A DNA stretch of 64,000 nt. Source: Cohnella sp. AR92. Lineage in GTDB: Bacteria; Bacillota; Bacilli; Paenibacillales; Paenibacillaceae. The stretch spans positions 63,079 to 127,078 of the forward strand of contig NZ_RZJR01000007.1 of NCBI RefSeq assembly GCF_003990975.1, given 5' to 3'. The notes under the pieces are model-generated. The model made no database searches. It had not been told where the DNA came from and saw nothing but the letters and a program-made list of their open reading frames with translations. Below are positions 8,103 to 19,240 of this stretch, piece after piece. Within the stretch, counting starts at the first letter, position 1, and every line of letters starts with the position of its first letter. Both the position numbers and the translations under genes were made by a program.

Positions 8103-8963
8103 TTATGGAATAATGTCAGATAAAGTACGTCCCCCATTCCGATACTCCGTCGGCGATGCTCCCGCGAACTTCTTGAACATTTTGGAGAAAAGCAGCGCAT
8201 CCTCGTACCCGACCGACCTTGCGATCTCTCCCACCGAGAAGGTGCTGCCCCGAAGAAGCTCGCAGGCTTTGCGCATCCGGTATTGCATCAAGTACTGCTG
8301 GGGAGGCAGCCCTCTGCCCTCTTTGAATATGGCGGAAAAGTATTTCCGGTCAAGCCCCAGATCGGAGGCGAGCTGCTCGACCGACAAAGATTCGGCGTAA
8401 TGGGCATGGATATACTCCATCGCCCGATGCACATACACGTTTGCTTTCTTCGCCCCTCCCGCTTCCTCGGCGGGACAGGCGGGCAGCGTCTCGATCAGCG
8501 CCGTCATGAACCGGTACATGACCGCATTCAACCGAAGGTCGCGGCTGCTCTCGTGGGCAAGCGTCTCCGTCAATTGCTCGTAGAGATACGGCATCACCTG
8601 CAGGTCCATCGCGAAGACCGGCTGCTCGGGAGCGAGGCTCGTCCTAGCCATCCACCCTTCCGCCAAGTTCCCCCGGAATCCGCAATACGAGTACGTCCAA
8701 GGATCGTGCTCGTCCGCTTGATAGAAGATGACGACGTTCGGATAGATCACGAAGGCCTGTCCGGCCGAGAGCGCATAAGTCTCTCCTCCGACCTTCACGA
8801 TCCCTTGCCCCTTATGGATAAAATGAAACTTGTATACGTCGCGGATGCCCGGTCCGAAGGAGTGAAGCGGCGCGCAGTCCTCCTTGCCCCAGTGGGTCAC
8901 ATAGAGGTCGAACGGCCCTTCGCTCTCCGGATCGGGGTTGGAATGGAAGTGTTTCTGCGTCAT
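8103..8963 (-). CDS. AraC family transcriptional regulator
   Basis: A 286-residue one-component regulator. The N-terminal part is a cupin-like sugar-sensing domain (DVYKFHFIHKGQGIVKVGGE, then LSAGQAFVIYPNVV). The C-terminal third is the double helix-turn-helix of AraC proteins (ESLSVEQLASDLGLDRKYFS; FSVGEIARSVGYEDALLFSK). I chose ATG at 8963, which has GGGAGG eight bases upstream; a GTG nine bases earlier overlaps that sequence. It probably activates the reductase gene directly downstream or a sugar-use gene elsewhere. The effector is unknown. Confidence 0.88.
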   Translation of the reverse strand: MTQKHFHSNPDPESEGPFDLYVTHWGKEDCAPLHSFGPGIRDVYKFHFIHKGQGIVKVGGETYALSAGQAFVIYPNVVIFYQADEHDPWTYSYCGFRGNLAEGWMARTSLAPEQPVFAMDLQVMPYLYEQLTETLAHESSRDLRLNAVMYRFMTALIETLPACPAEEAGGAKKANVYVHRAMEYIHAHYAESLSVEQLASDLGLDRKYFSAIFKEGRGLPPQQYLMQYRMRKACELLRGSTFSVGEIARSVGYEDALLFSKMFKKFAGASPTEYRNGGRTLSDIIP

Positions 8964-8994
8964 GAACGGCACCTCCCTGATTAACTCTCCGTTA

Positions 8995-9038
8995 CGAAAA
9001 ACCGCCAGAAACCGCTCCTTGAAGCGGTCCTGACGGTT
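8995..9038 (-). terminator. Terminator of guaA
   Basis: On the minus strand AACCGTCAGGACCGCT and AGCGGTTTCTGGCGGTT pair around TCAAGG and are followed by TTTCG. It lies 22 bases past the guaA stop. Confidence 0.8.
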
Positions 9039-9059
9039 ATGCCATAATTCAGTCCTATC

Positions 9060-10601
<1,542 letters not shown>

Positions 10602-10692
10602 TGTCCTAACCGAGCCTCCTGAGGGTAAAACGTGATCGCAGGCCTGCCGAGGCAGGCCCGCGCCGTTTCGCGGATTCATTGCAATTGAAGTA

Positions 10693-10722
10693 ATTATATC
10701 TTTGCCCGTTCTAAAGCGTCAA
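10693..10722 (-). promoter_or_regulatory. guaA promoter
   Basis: On the minus strand, -35 TTGACG (10722-10717) and -10 TATAAT (10698-10693) have an 18-base spacer. A GC-rich hairpin (GCCTGCC/GGCAGGC) follows in the leader near 10640-10656. I see no purine aptamer in this leader. Confidence 0.75.
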
Positions 10723-10759
10723 GGCGAGTCCCAGTCGTTCCGCAATCGGCAGAAGCCGC

Positions 10760-11227
10760 TTATTGCTGGGAAGCGGAGGCCAACACGTCCGCGATATGCC
10801 CCTTCACGCGAATGCCTCTCCATTCCTTGGCCAGCTTGCCCTCTTCGTCGATCAAAAAGGTCGAGCGCACGATTCCCATGTATTTTCTCCCGTACATGCT
10901 CTTCTCTTGCCATACGCCGAACAGCTCGGCGACCTGATGCTCCGGATCGGAGAGCAGCACGAACGGCAGCTCATGCTTGCCGATGAACTTCAGGTGGGAC
11001 TTCACCGGGTCCGGGCTGATGCCCAGAACGACGGCGCCCGCCTCCTCGAACCGGGGATAGGCGTCGCGGAAGTCGCATGCCTCCTGGGTGCAGCTCGTCG
11101 TCATATCCTTCGGATAGAAATAAACGATGACCTTGCGGCCGCGATAATCGCGGAGTCGAACGTCCTCTCCCGTCGACGACGGCAGGGCGAAGTCCGGAAC
11201 CGCTTGTCCAAATTGAACCTGCGTCAT
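10760..11227 (-). CDS. bcp: Thioredoxin-dependent thiol peroxidase (Bcp/PrxQ type)
   Basis: A 155-residue peroxiredoxin that reduces hydrogen and organic peroxides using thioredoxin. The active-site segment is FYPKDMTTSCTQEACDFRD with the peroxidatic Cys46 and the nearby resolving Cys51 typical of PrxQ/Bcp. The usual TPGC at the first cysteine reads TTSC here, a small departure that keeps the Thr and Cys. It is cytoplasmic. It lies 40 bp downstream of an ABC-2 permease on the same strand, so it may be carried on that transcript; its own ribosome binding site is weak (AGAAGTGAAG). It does not obviously fit the export function. Confidence 0.93.
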   Translation of the reverse strand: MTQVQFGQAVPDFALPSSTGEDVRLRDYRGRKVIVYFYPKDMTTSCTQEACDFRDAYPRFEEAGAVVLGISPDPVKSHLKFIGKHELPFVLLSDPEHQVAELFGVWQEKSMYGRKYMGIVRSTFLIDEEGKLAKEWRGIRVKGHIADVLASASQQ

Positions 11228-11267
11228 GAATGCTTCACTTCTTTCTGTTTATCATTGCCAGAACGAA

Positions 11268-12062
11268 TCAAGAACCGGCGCCCCGGTAACGCTTGACCCC
11301 GTGCGTCCACACGGCCAGCCCGATCGCGCCGACGATCAGTCCCGCCGCCGGGGTGAGCCATGCCATAAGCGGATCGTGGTGATCCTCCAGGAAGAAGGAA
11401 GCCGGATACACCCCGACGAACGCGAACGGCAGAAGCCAGGTGAGCAAGAACCGAATGGTTTTATTATAGATTTGGACCGGATACCGGCCATAATTCTGAA
11501 TGTTGTAGATGAGCGGCGTGATGCCGGTCGGCGCGTCCGAGTAGAAGGAGAGCGCCGCGATCGCCGTGTAAATGCCCATATAAACCAGAGTCGACCCGAG
11601 AACGAGCGCGAGGAGCGCCAAAGGATCGTACCATTCGAACGTCAGCCCCATTTTCCACCAAGAGGTTGCCATGATTCCTATGCCGACGAGAGACCCGATC
11701 AGGGACGGAGGATCCACGTTCTCCAGCATGACCTGCGTCAGCGATCCGGCCGGACGGGTCAGGATACGGTCCATCTCCCCCTTGATGATGTAGCGTTCCC
11801 CGAAGTTCCATAGATTCGAGAAAGTGCTGAACAGGCCGTAGGGAATCATGAAGTAGCCGTAGACGAACACGACCTCCGCTTCGCTCCAATCCCCGAGAGA
11901 CGGCGTGTGCTGGAAGACGACGAAGATAAAGATCAGGTTCATCGCGGAGAACAGCAGGTCCGACGCGACTTCCACCCAGAAGTCGGCGCGGTACGTCAGC
12001 TTCGTCTTCAGGTAATTGGCGATATACTCCCGAAAAAGCGATAACGAGAAAAGGATTTTCAC
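11268..12062 (-). CDS. ABC-2 type transporter permease (second subunit)
   Basis: A 264-residue integral membrane protein of the ABC-2 type family, with six hydrophobic segments (for example LLFSAMNLIFIFVVF and IGLAVWTHGVKRYRG at the end). It follows a paralogous permease by five bases and an ATPase, forming a three-gene exporter. In this family the two permeases pair as a heterodimer and the ATPase drives export of a drug, lipid or polymer. The start is GTG with GGAGGG ten bases upstream. The substrate is unknown. Confidence 0.85.
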   Translation of the reverse strand: MKILFSLSLFREYIANYLKTKLTYRADFWVEVASDLLFSAMNLIFIFVVFQHTPSLGDWSEAEVVFVYGYFMIPYGLFSTFSNLWNFGERYIIKGEMDRILTRPAGSLTQVMLENVDPPSLIGSLVGIGIMATSWWKMGLTFEWYDPLALLALVLGSTLVYMGIYTAIAALSFYSDAPTGITPLIYNIQNYGRYPVQIYNKTIRFLLTWLLPFAFVGVYPASFFLEDHHDPLMAWLTPAAGLIVGAIGLAVWTHGVKRYRGAGS

Positions 12063-12068
12063 CTGCGC

Positions 12069-12863
12069 TCACCCTCCCTGCACGAACAGCCGCTTGCGGG
12101 CCGAACGCCACATCAGCAGAATGGGAACGATCAACGCCAGGAACCAGATCATCTGAACGTACAGCGCATTCCAGACTTCCACGCCGTTCAGCCGCCCGGT
12201 AAACACCGAGCTCGGCAGGTACGTGATCGCTTGGAACGGAAGCCATTCCAGAATCGTTCGCGCCCAGCCCGGGAAGAACGTCAGAGGCAGCAGCACGCCC
12301 GACAGCAGATCGATCAGCACGCGCTTCATCCGCATCAAGCCCTCGTTATTCTCCACGAAGAACGCGAACAGGCCCGTAAGAAGGTTAAGCTGGGTATTAA
12401 TCAGGAAGCTGAACCATAACATGATGAAAAAGACGAACCAGCGCATCGGATCGGTCGGTAGGGTGACGGGGAACAGCAGGGTCGCGACGATCATTCCAGG
12501 GACCATGAGCAGCAGCATGCGGAAGGCTCCTTCTCCGAACCCCTGCATCATCTTCACCAATAAGTAGGAGATCGGACGCATCATCTGCACGGCGACGCTC
12601 CCGTCCCGGATCTCGTTCGAGATCTCGCGGTCCAGGTTATTGAAGTAGAACGCCCGCGCCATCCAGGACACGGCGATATAGGTCGTCATCTGCGCGACCG
12701 TGAAGCCTCCGAGCGTCTCGGCATCGCCGTAGATCGCTCTCCACATGAAATAATAAGCGCCGATGTTGATGCAATAAATGACGATCCCGCTGTAATAGTT
12801 GATCCGATAAGCGAGCATCGTCAGGAATCGGATGCGGACGAAATCGAAATAAGCGCTAACCAC
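12069..12863 (-). CDS. ABC-2 type transporter permease (first subunit)
   Basis: A 264-residue membrane protein with about six helices (MLAYRINYYSGIVIYCINIG; MLLLMVPGMIVATLLFP; MIWFLALIVPILLMW), a paralogue of the gene just downstream. I chose the GTG at 12863, six bases after GGGGGAGG; an in-frame ATG at 12881 lies within or before that sequence. The start overlaps the end of the ATPase gene by eight bases, which suggests translational coupling and a fixed complex. The substrate cannot be inferred. Confidence 0.85.
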   Translation of the reverse strand: MVSAYFDFVRIRFLTMLAYRINYYSGIVIYCINIGAYYFMWRAIYGDAETLGGFTVAQMTTYIAVSWMARAFYFNNLDREISNEIRDGSVAVQMMRPISYLLVKMMQGFGEGAFRMLLLMVPGMIVATLLFPVTLPTDPMRWFVFFIMLWFSFLINTQLNLLTGLFAFFVENNEGLMRMKRVLIDLLSGVLLPLTFFPGWARTILEWLPFQAITYLPSSVFTGRLNGVEVWNALYVQMIWFLALIVPILLMWRSARKRLFVQGG

Positions 12864-13878
12864 GGAGGGCCTCCCCCGCATCCGAGCTTCCGGTGCGGTA
12901 AATCTCGCGAACGATCTCGTCCGTGTTCGTCTCGAGAATCTTGATATCGCTGATCTCCGCCGAGCTCACGACCCGGGCCAGCACGTCGGAGACGTTCATC
13001 TCGCGGGGAATCCACACTTTGGCGGTCCACTCGTTCTCGACTGTCCAACGGACGTCCAAGCCGTCCGTCAACGACCGGACCCGTTCCAGGGAGACGGCGT
13101 CCGTGAACTGGAACACGATCTCGCGCCCTTTGCTCCACCGGTCCTTCAGCTCATCCAGGCCTCCGTCGTAGATGATATGGCCGTCATCGAGCATAATAAC
13201 CCTGGAGCAGAGCGCGTCGATGTCCTGAAGATCGTGGGTGGTCAGCAAAATGGTCGTTCCGAGCTCTCGGTTGATTTTCTGGAGGAAATCGCGGATCTGG
13301 GTTTTGACCATAATATCAAGACCGATCGTCGGCTCGTCTAGGAACAGGATGGACGGCTGGTGGAGAAGGGCGGCCACGAGCTCGCATCTCATCCGCTGCC
13401 CCAGGCTCAGCTTGCGCACCGGCCGGTTCAGCAGCTCGGAGAGATCCAGCGTCTCGACCAGTTCATCGAGTCGCCGATTGAAGTCCGACTCGCCCACCCG
13501 GTATACCTTGCGCAGCAGCCGGAAGGACTCGATAACCCCGATGTCCCACCACAGCTGGCTTCGCTGGCCGAAGACGACGCCGATCTCCTTCACGAACGCC
13601 TCCCGTTCCTTATGCGGAACGAAGCCGTTCACGCGGATATCGCCGGAGGTCGGGACGAGAATGCCCGTCAGCATCTTGATGGTGGTCGACTTGCCGGCTC
13701 CGTTCTCTCCGATGTATCCGCAGATCTCGCCTTGCGGAATCTGGAAGCTGATATCCTTCACGGCGGTCACCAAGGTATGCTCGCGCTTGAACAGATCGAG
13801 CAGGGCTCCCTTGACGCCGACGCGGTTCTTCTGTACTTTGAACTGCTTCCGCAGCTGATGGACGTCGATTGCCAACAT
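12856..13878 (-). CDS. ABC transporter ATP-binding protein for the ABC-2 exporter
   Basis: A 340-residue cytoplasmic ATPase. Walker A is GENGAGKST, the Q-loop region is VVFGQRSQLWWDI, the signature is LSLGQRM and Walker B is ILFLDEPTIGLD, followed by the switch His in LLTTHDLQD. The C-terminal 80 residues form the extra domain common to ATPases of ABC-2 drug or polysaccharide exporters. It is the first gene of an operon with the two permeases and possibly bcp. Confidence 0.93.
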   Translation of the reverse strand: MLAIDVHQLRKQFKVQKNRVGVKGALLDLFKREHTLVTAVKDISFQIPQGEICGYIGENGAGKSTTIKMLTGILVPTSGDIRVNGFVPHKEREAFVKEIGVVFGQRSQLWWDIGVIESFRLLRKVYRVGESDFNRRLDELVETLDLSELLNRPVRKLSLGQRMRCELVAALLHQPSILFLDEPTIGLDIMVKTQIRDFLQKINRELGTTILLTTHDLQDIDALCSRVIMLDDGHIIYDGGLDELKDRWSKGREIVFQFTDAVSLERVRSLTDGLDVRWTVENEWTAKVWIPREMNVSDVLARVVSSAEISDIKILETNTDEIVREIYRTGSSDAGEALRG

Positions 13879-13910
13879 TCGTTAAAGTTTTCTCCTTTTT
13901 GTGACAGATC

Positions 13911-13940
13911 TTGCTTCAATGCGCGTCATAACTTTATAAT
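13911..13940 (+). promoter_or_regulatory. Candidate promoter of the LCP gene
   Basis: -35 TTGCTT (13911-13916) and -10 TATAAT (13935-13940) with an 18-base spacer, about 105 bases upstream of the LCP start. The -35 is only partly conserved. Confidence 0.5.
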
Positions 13941-14047
13941 TCTACAATATGTCTTCTAATAAAGCTAAACATACTGCGATTAGGACAAGCGGAGGACTTC
14001 GGCGGGGGCCGTTCCTTATCCCGATCACCGAAAGGAACTAATTTTCA

Positions 14048-15067
14048 ATGAAAAAAAAGAAATGGAAAAGGATTGTATATCCCCTTCTGGCCTTGATCGT
14101 CATCGTCATAGGCGCCGCGGCGTGGTGGACTTACAATGCGTTCCACCAGGCTGAGAGCTTCCATAAATCCAAGGAGGAATCCCGGTTTAATCAATTCGAA
14201 GACAAGCCGGAAGAGCTTCCGCCGGATTGGACGGGAACCGAACGGGTCAACATCCTGCTGATGGGCGGAGACGAGCGCGGGCTGCGCAAGGGCGAGGTCG
14301 CCCGCTCCGACTCGATGATGGTCGCTTCGTTCGATCCGGTCACGAAGAAAGCCCATCTGTTCTCGATCCTGCGGGACACGTACGTGGATATTCCCGGCTA
14401 CAAGGACAACCGGATCAACACGGCCATCACGCTCGGCGGTCCCAACCTGGCGATGAAGACGGTCGGGAACCTGCTCGGTCTCGACATCCAATATTACGTC
14501 TACGTCGACTTCCAAGGGTTCATCAAGCTGGTCGACGCGATCGGAGGCGTGGACTTCTATGTCGAGAAGGATATGCACTACACGGACGCCGCGGACGGCC
14601 ATGTGTACGACATCGACCTGAAGAAAGGCCAGCAGCATCTGGACGGCGATCACGCGCTGCAATACGTGCGCTTCCGTCATGACGCCATGTCCGACTTCAC
14701 GCGTACGGAACGCCAACGCGCCTTCCTCGGCGCGGTAGCGGATAAGCTGAAGAGCGGCTGGAACCTCGTCAAGCTGCCGGACATTCTCGGCGACGTCAGC
14801 CCGTACATCGAGACCAACCTGTCTGGTACGGATATGCTGAAGCTCGCGAGTCTCGGCTACAAATCCCACCAAGCGGGCTCCGCCCAAGTTCCTCCAATGG
14901 AGCTCATCTCCGAGAAAGACGTCGGTGGAGCTTCGGTTCTGGGAGTCAAGGACGAAGACGCCCTGAAGGGATACGTTCAGGAAGTGCTGAACAAGGACCA
15001 GACGGAAGCATCCCCATCGCCTTCCGCTTCCGGTTCGGCTTCGGCTTCCGATTCTTCAACGAAATAA
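14048..15067 (+). CDS. LytR-CpsA-Psr (LCP) family protein
   Basis: A 339-residue membrane-anchored enzyme of the LCP family. These attach teichoic acids or other anionic glycopolymers from lipid carriers to peptidoglycan. The N-terminus is a short basic stretch plus one membrane helix (IVYPLLALIVIVIGAAAWW). The LCP domain follows, with ERVNILLMGGDERG, the Arg/Asp-rich RSDSMMVASFDPVTKKAHLF, ILRDTYVDIPGYKDNRINTA, and the conserved YVRFRHDAMSDFTRTERQ. The C-terminal tail is low complexity (repeated Ser/Ala/Pro). It is a single-gene unit with its own terminator. Which polymer it handles is unknown. Confidence 0.93.
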   Translation: MKKKKWKRIVYPLLALIVIVIGAAAWWTYNAFHQAESFHKSKEESRFNQFEDKPEELPPDWTGTERVNILLMGGDERGLRKGEVARSDSMMVASFDPVTKKAHLFSILRDTYVDIPGYKDNRINTAITLGGPNLAMKTVGNLLGLDIQYYVYVDFQGFIKLVDAIGGVDFYVEKDMHYTDAADGHVYDIDLKKGQQHLDGDHALQYVRFRHDAMSDFTRTERQRAFLGAVADKLKSGWNLVKLPDILGDVSPYIETNLSGTDMLKLASLGYKSHQAGSAQVPPMELISEKDVGGASVLGVKDEDALKGYVQEVLNKDQTEASPSPSASGSASASDSSTK

Positions 15068-15080
15068 GCGTCATGCGCGG

Positions 15081-15110
15081 GGACCGTCGAAGTGCGACGG
15101 TCCTTTCTCT
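15081..15110 (+). terminator. Terminator of the LCP gene
   Basis: Stem GGACCGTCG/CGACGGTCC with loop AAGTG, followed by TTTCTCT. It lies 13 bases past the stop. Confidence 0.85.
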
Positions 15111-15126
15111 GTGCCGGGGAGGGCGA

Positions 15127-15180
15127 GGATTGGATAAATTGGAGGATTGGTGGATTGGAGGATTGGTGGATTGGATGATT
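15127..15180. repeat. Short GGATTGGTGGATTGGA simple repeat
   Basis: The 16-base motif GGATTGGTGGATTGGA occurs twice in tandem with degenerate flanking copies of GGATTGG. From here to the hemL start at 15437 I see no gene, T-box or known riboswitch. A small hairpin (GGACGgatACGTCC) lies near 15283-15296. Confidence 0.75.
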
Positions 15181-15436
15181 CCGTCCGTCTCGGATATGGG
15201 GATACGCCGTTATGGCGGGACAAGAGCGCGCATTCCATCGAGACGGGATCGTGCTTTCAACGGAACGGAATCGTCCTATGGAGGGGACGGATACGTCCAA
15301 GCAGTACCTTCTCGCGAAAATTAGGTGTAAGATGAGGAAGGACAGATTCCGGGACGAGGGCGTTCGGGCTAGTGCCCCTTATCCTCGGGCCCAATCAACT
15401 TCTATCGTCTGCCCGATCAAGGAGGAACTATTCGAT

Positions 15437-16750
15437 ATGCAACCACGCGTAAGATCCGCTCAACTATACGAGGAAGCGAAGCAGCACATCGTCGGCGGGG
15501 TCAACAGCCCGTCCCGTTCGTTCAAAGCTGTCGGCGGAGGAGCGCCCGTCTTCATGGAACGGGCTCAAGGCGCTTACTTCTATGACGCCGACGGCAACAA
15601 GTACATCGATTATCTGGCCGCTTTCGGCCCGATCATTACCGGACATGCCCATCCGCATGTGACCGACGCCATCGTTCGCGCCGCCCAGAACGGCACGCTG
15701 TACGGCACGGCGACGGAGCTGGAAATTACCCTTGCCCGCAAGCTGAAGGAAGCCATTCCTTCGCTGGACAAGGTCCGCTTCGTCAACTCCGGCACGGAAG
15801 CGGTCATGACGACGATCCGCGTCGCCCGAGCGGCGACGAAGCGTACCAAGATCATCAAGTTCGCCGGCTGCTACCACGGCCACTCGGACCTCGTTCTCGT
15901 CGCGGCAGGCTCCGGCCCCTCGACGCTCGGCATTCCCGACAGCGCGGGCATTCCGGTCAGCATCGCCAGCGAGGTCATCACCGTCCCGTTCAACGAGACG
16001 GACGGGCTGAAGCTGGCGCTCGAGCGCTGGGGCGACGACGTCGCCGCCGTGCTCGTCGAGCCGATCGTCGGCAACTTCGGCATGGTCATGCCGAAGCCGG
16101 GCTTCTTGGAAGACGTCTGCCGCCTGGCGCGCGAAGCCGGAGCCCTCGTCATCTATGACGAGGTCATCACGGCGTTCCGCTTCCATTACGGCACGACGCA
16201 GACGTTCGCCGCCTTCCCTGACCGCGCGGCGATCGAGCCCGACCTGACCGCCCTCGGCAAGATCATCGGCGGCGGCCTGCCGATCGGCGCCTACGGCGGA
16301 CGGCGCGAGGTCATGGAGCAAGTCGCGCCGCTCGGTCCCGCCTATCAGGCCGGCACGATGGCGGGCAACCCGGCTTCCGTCGCGGCGGGCATCGCCTGCC
16401 TCGACGTGCTGGCCGCCCCGGGCGTCTACGAGAAGATGGACGCCCAGGCGGCTCGCTTGACGGCGGGATTGGCCGAATCGGCCTCCCGCCATGGGGTGCC
16501 GCTGACGATCAACCGGATCGTCGGCGCGTTCTCGACCCACTTCTGCGATCACCCGGTCACGAACTACGAAGACGCGCAGAACACCGACGGCGAGCAATTC
16601 GCCCGCTTCTTCCGCGAGATGCTGGAGCGCGGCATCTACCTGGCGCCGTCCAAGTACGAAGCCTGGTTCCTGACCACCGCCCACAGCGACGCCGACATCG
16701 ACGCTACCTTGGAAGCCGCCGAAGCTTCGTTTAAGGCAATGGCTCGTTAA
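15437..16750 (+). CDS. hemL: Glutamate-1-semialdehyde 2,1-aminomutase
   Basis: A 437-residue PLP enzyme that converts glutamate-1-semialdehyde to 5-aminolevulinate in the C5 haem pathway. Typical motifs are [56 protein letters not shown] and the PLP-binding Lys275 in [17 protein letters not shown] chose ATG at 15437, 11 bases after AAGGAGG. The frame stays open to 15212, but the upstream residues are not family-like. No other hem genes are nearby; in related genomes an extra hemL copy often stands alone, so this may be a second copy. A long-stem terminator follows. Confidence 0.93.
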   Translation: MQPRVRSAQLYEEAKQHIVGGVNSPSRSFKAVGGGAPVFMERAQGAYFYDADGNKYIDYLAAFGPIITGHAHPHVTDAIVRAAQNGTLYGTATELEITLARKLKEAIPSLDKVRFVNSGTEAVMTTIRVARAATKRTKIIKFAGCYHGHSDLVLVAAGSGPSTLGIPDSAGIPVSIASEVITVPFNETDGLKLALERWGDDVAAVLVEPIVGNFGMVMPKPGFLEDVCRLAREAGALVIYDEVITAFRFHYGTTQTFAAFPDRAAIEPDLTALGKIIGGGLPIGAYGGRREVMEQVAPLGPAYQAGTMAGNPASVAAGIACLDVLAAPGVYEKMDAQAARLTAGLAESASRHGVPLTINRIVGAFSTHFCDHPVTNYEDAQNTDGEQFARFFREMLERGIYLAPSKYEAWFLTTAHSDADIDATLEAAEASFKAMAR

Positions 16751-16775
16751 TTCGCCGCAAGCGTATCAAAAGGGT

Positions 16776-16875
16776 AAGAACCCGCTGTCCCATTCGCTCA
16801 GAACTGCAACCGCAATTGCCTTGTTGACGTGCGCGCGGCGCGGTTCCGCTGTCGGGGACGGCGGGTTTTTCTCTT
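16776..16875 (+). terminator. Long-stem terminator downstream of hemL (dispersed element, copy 1)
   Basis: ACCCGCTGTCCC pairs with GGGACGGCGGGT (one wobble) around a long loop that itself contains ATTCGCTCAGAACTGC and GCGGTTC, followed by TTTTTCTC. The segment GTCCCATTCGCTCAGAA is nearly the same as in the elements at 17250-17338 and 23789-23872. Confidence 0.75.
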
Positions 16876-16904
16876 TGTGACTCTGCTCGTCGGCTGCAGT
16901 ACCG

Positions 16905-17195
16905 AGCCAATTGAGAGGCATCATACGGCTAGTGGCGGGCTATTTGAGTAACTATTACTCAACTGAGAGGCACCATGTGGTTAAAAGCTGGCTAGTTGAG
17001 TAACTAGTACTCATTTGACAGGTAGCATGTGGTTAGTGGCGGGCTATTTGAGTAACTATTACTCAACTGAGAGGCACCATGTGGTTAACAGCTGGTTAGT
17101 TGAGTAACTAGTACTCATTTGACAGGCAGCACTCGGCTAGTTGCGGGCTAGTTGAGTAACTAGTACTCATTTGACAGGCAGCACTCGGCTACAGG
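16905..17195. repeat. Array C: five 52 bp palindromic repeat units
   Basis: Cores start at 16944, 16996, 17048, 17100 and 17152, exactly 52 bp apart. Two core types alternate: TTGAGTAACTATTACTCAA (perfect 8-bp arms, CTA loop) at 16944 and 17048, and TGAGTAACTAGTACTCA (one mismatch) at 16996, 17100 and 17152, which gives a 104-bp super-repeat. The spacer contains GCACCATGTGG, a string also found in array A. The array lies between convergent hemL and a phosphoesterase gene and is flanked by two long-stem terminators. Confidence 0.92.
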
Positions 17196-17249
17196 CGGGT
17201 GATCGGATGTCGTTATTGAACAAAGTTCAATAACCCGATAAACAAACCA

Positions 17250-17338
17250 AAGAAGCGCTATCCCATTCGCTCAGAATCGCCGATCCGCTAAGCAGCGGCC
17301 GCGAGTCCTGAGCAAGAGGGATAACGGTTCTTTTTTTG
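17250..17338. terminator. Long-stem bidirectional terminator (dispersed element, copy 2)
   Basis: GAAGCGCTATCCCATTCGCT... pairs with ...GAGCAAGAGGGATAACGGTTC through GAA/TTC, TATCCC/GGGATA and GCTCAG/CTGAGC blocks separated by internal loops. A TTTTTTT run follows on the plus strand and a TTCTTTGGTTTGTTT run on the minus strand. It can end both array C read-through and the phosphoesterase operon. Confidence 0.7.
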
Positions 17339-17344
17339 CTTCAT

Positions 17345-17980
17345 CTATTTCCACGAAGTTTGCCGAAGGTCTCGGTATAACCCCAAGCCCGCGTCATCCG
17401 TGGAGCAGGAATACGCCTTGCGGTTGGTCAGATCGGCCAAGGTCAGGCGGCAGCCATGCTTGGCGCCCGTGTCGATGCCGAGTTTGTTCGGCCCGCGCCA
17501 GATCTCCCCGGCCGGGGCGCCGATCTTGTTCGTCGGCGTGTGGCCGAACACGACCGTGAAGGGCAAGTGGCCGTCGGCGCCCCAGAAGTCCTTGCGGATT
17601 CCGATCAAGTCGGAGGCTTCCTGCCGATCCAGCTCGACGCCGGGACGGATGCCGGCATGCACGAAGAGATAAGGCGCGCGCCGGATATAGAGCGGTGTCT
17701 TGCGCAGGAACTCCAGCTCCTCCGCCGATACCGCTCCCGCCCGCTCTTCGTCATCCGCGTCGAGCAGCCAACGCTCCATATTGCCGAGCACAGCCCGCGC
17801 CCCCTCCGCAACCAGCTGCCGTATATAAGCAAGCGCCCGCCAGGTGCGCGAATCCCAATCGATAAAGTCGCCTAGAAGATAAAGCTCATCCCGTCCGGGA
17901 ACGTAGCCCGCCGCATGGAGCAGCTTGCGGGCTCCTTCCGCATGGCCGTGAATATCCGATATCGCCAAGATGCGAGACAT
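17345..17980 (-). CDS. Metallophosphoesterase, PrpE/ApaH-like
   Basis: A 211-residue calcineurin-like phosphoesterase. The metal-binding motifs are ISDIHGH (Asp9, His11), LLGDFIDWD (Asp38, Asp41), LGNMER, FVHAGI and VFGHTPTN. In the third motif the usual GNHD/E reads GNME (Met68 for His), a loss of a residue that normally helps catalysis, so activity may be altered. It follows the ABC ATPase gene by six bases and is the last gene of the importer operon. That suggests it hydrolyses a phosphorylated compound brought in by, or produced from, the imported substrate. Protein phosphatase or dinucleotide hydrolase roles are also possible. Confidence 0.85.
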   Translation of the reverse strand: MSRILAISDIHGHAEGARKLLHAAGYVPGRDELYLLGDFIDWDSRTWRALAYIRQLVAEGARAVLGNMERWLLDADDEERAGAVSAEELEFLRKTPLYIRRAPYLFVHAGIRPGVELDRQEASDLIGIRKDFWGADGHLPFTVVFGHTPTNKIGAPAGEIWRGPNKLGIDTGAKHGCRLTLADLTNRKAYSCSTDDAGLGLYRDLRQTSWK

Positions 17981-17986
17981 GCGAAT

Positions 17987-19236
<1,250 letters not shown>

Positions 19237-19240
<4 letters not shown>

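Noticed and set aside
15111..15436. A T-box or other riboswitch before hemL
   Set aside because: No T-box sequence (AGGGTGG-type) or known aptamer core is visible; only short hairpins and a simple repeat.
15212..15436. An N-terminal extension of hemL
   Set aside because: The frame is open, but the added residues are not family-like and the ribosome binding site and usual protein start are at 15421-15437.
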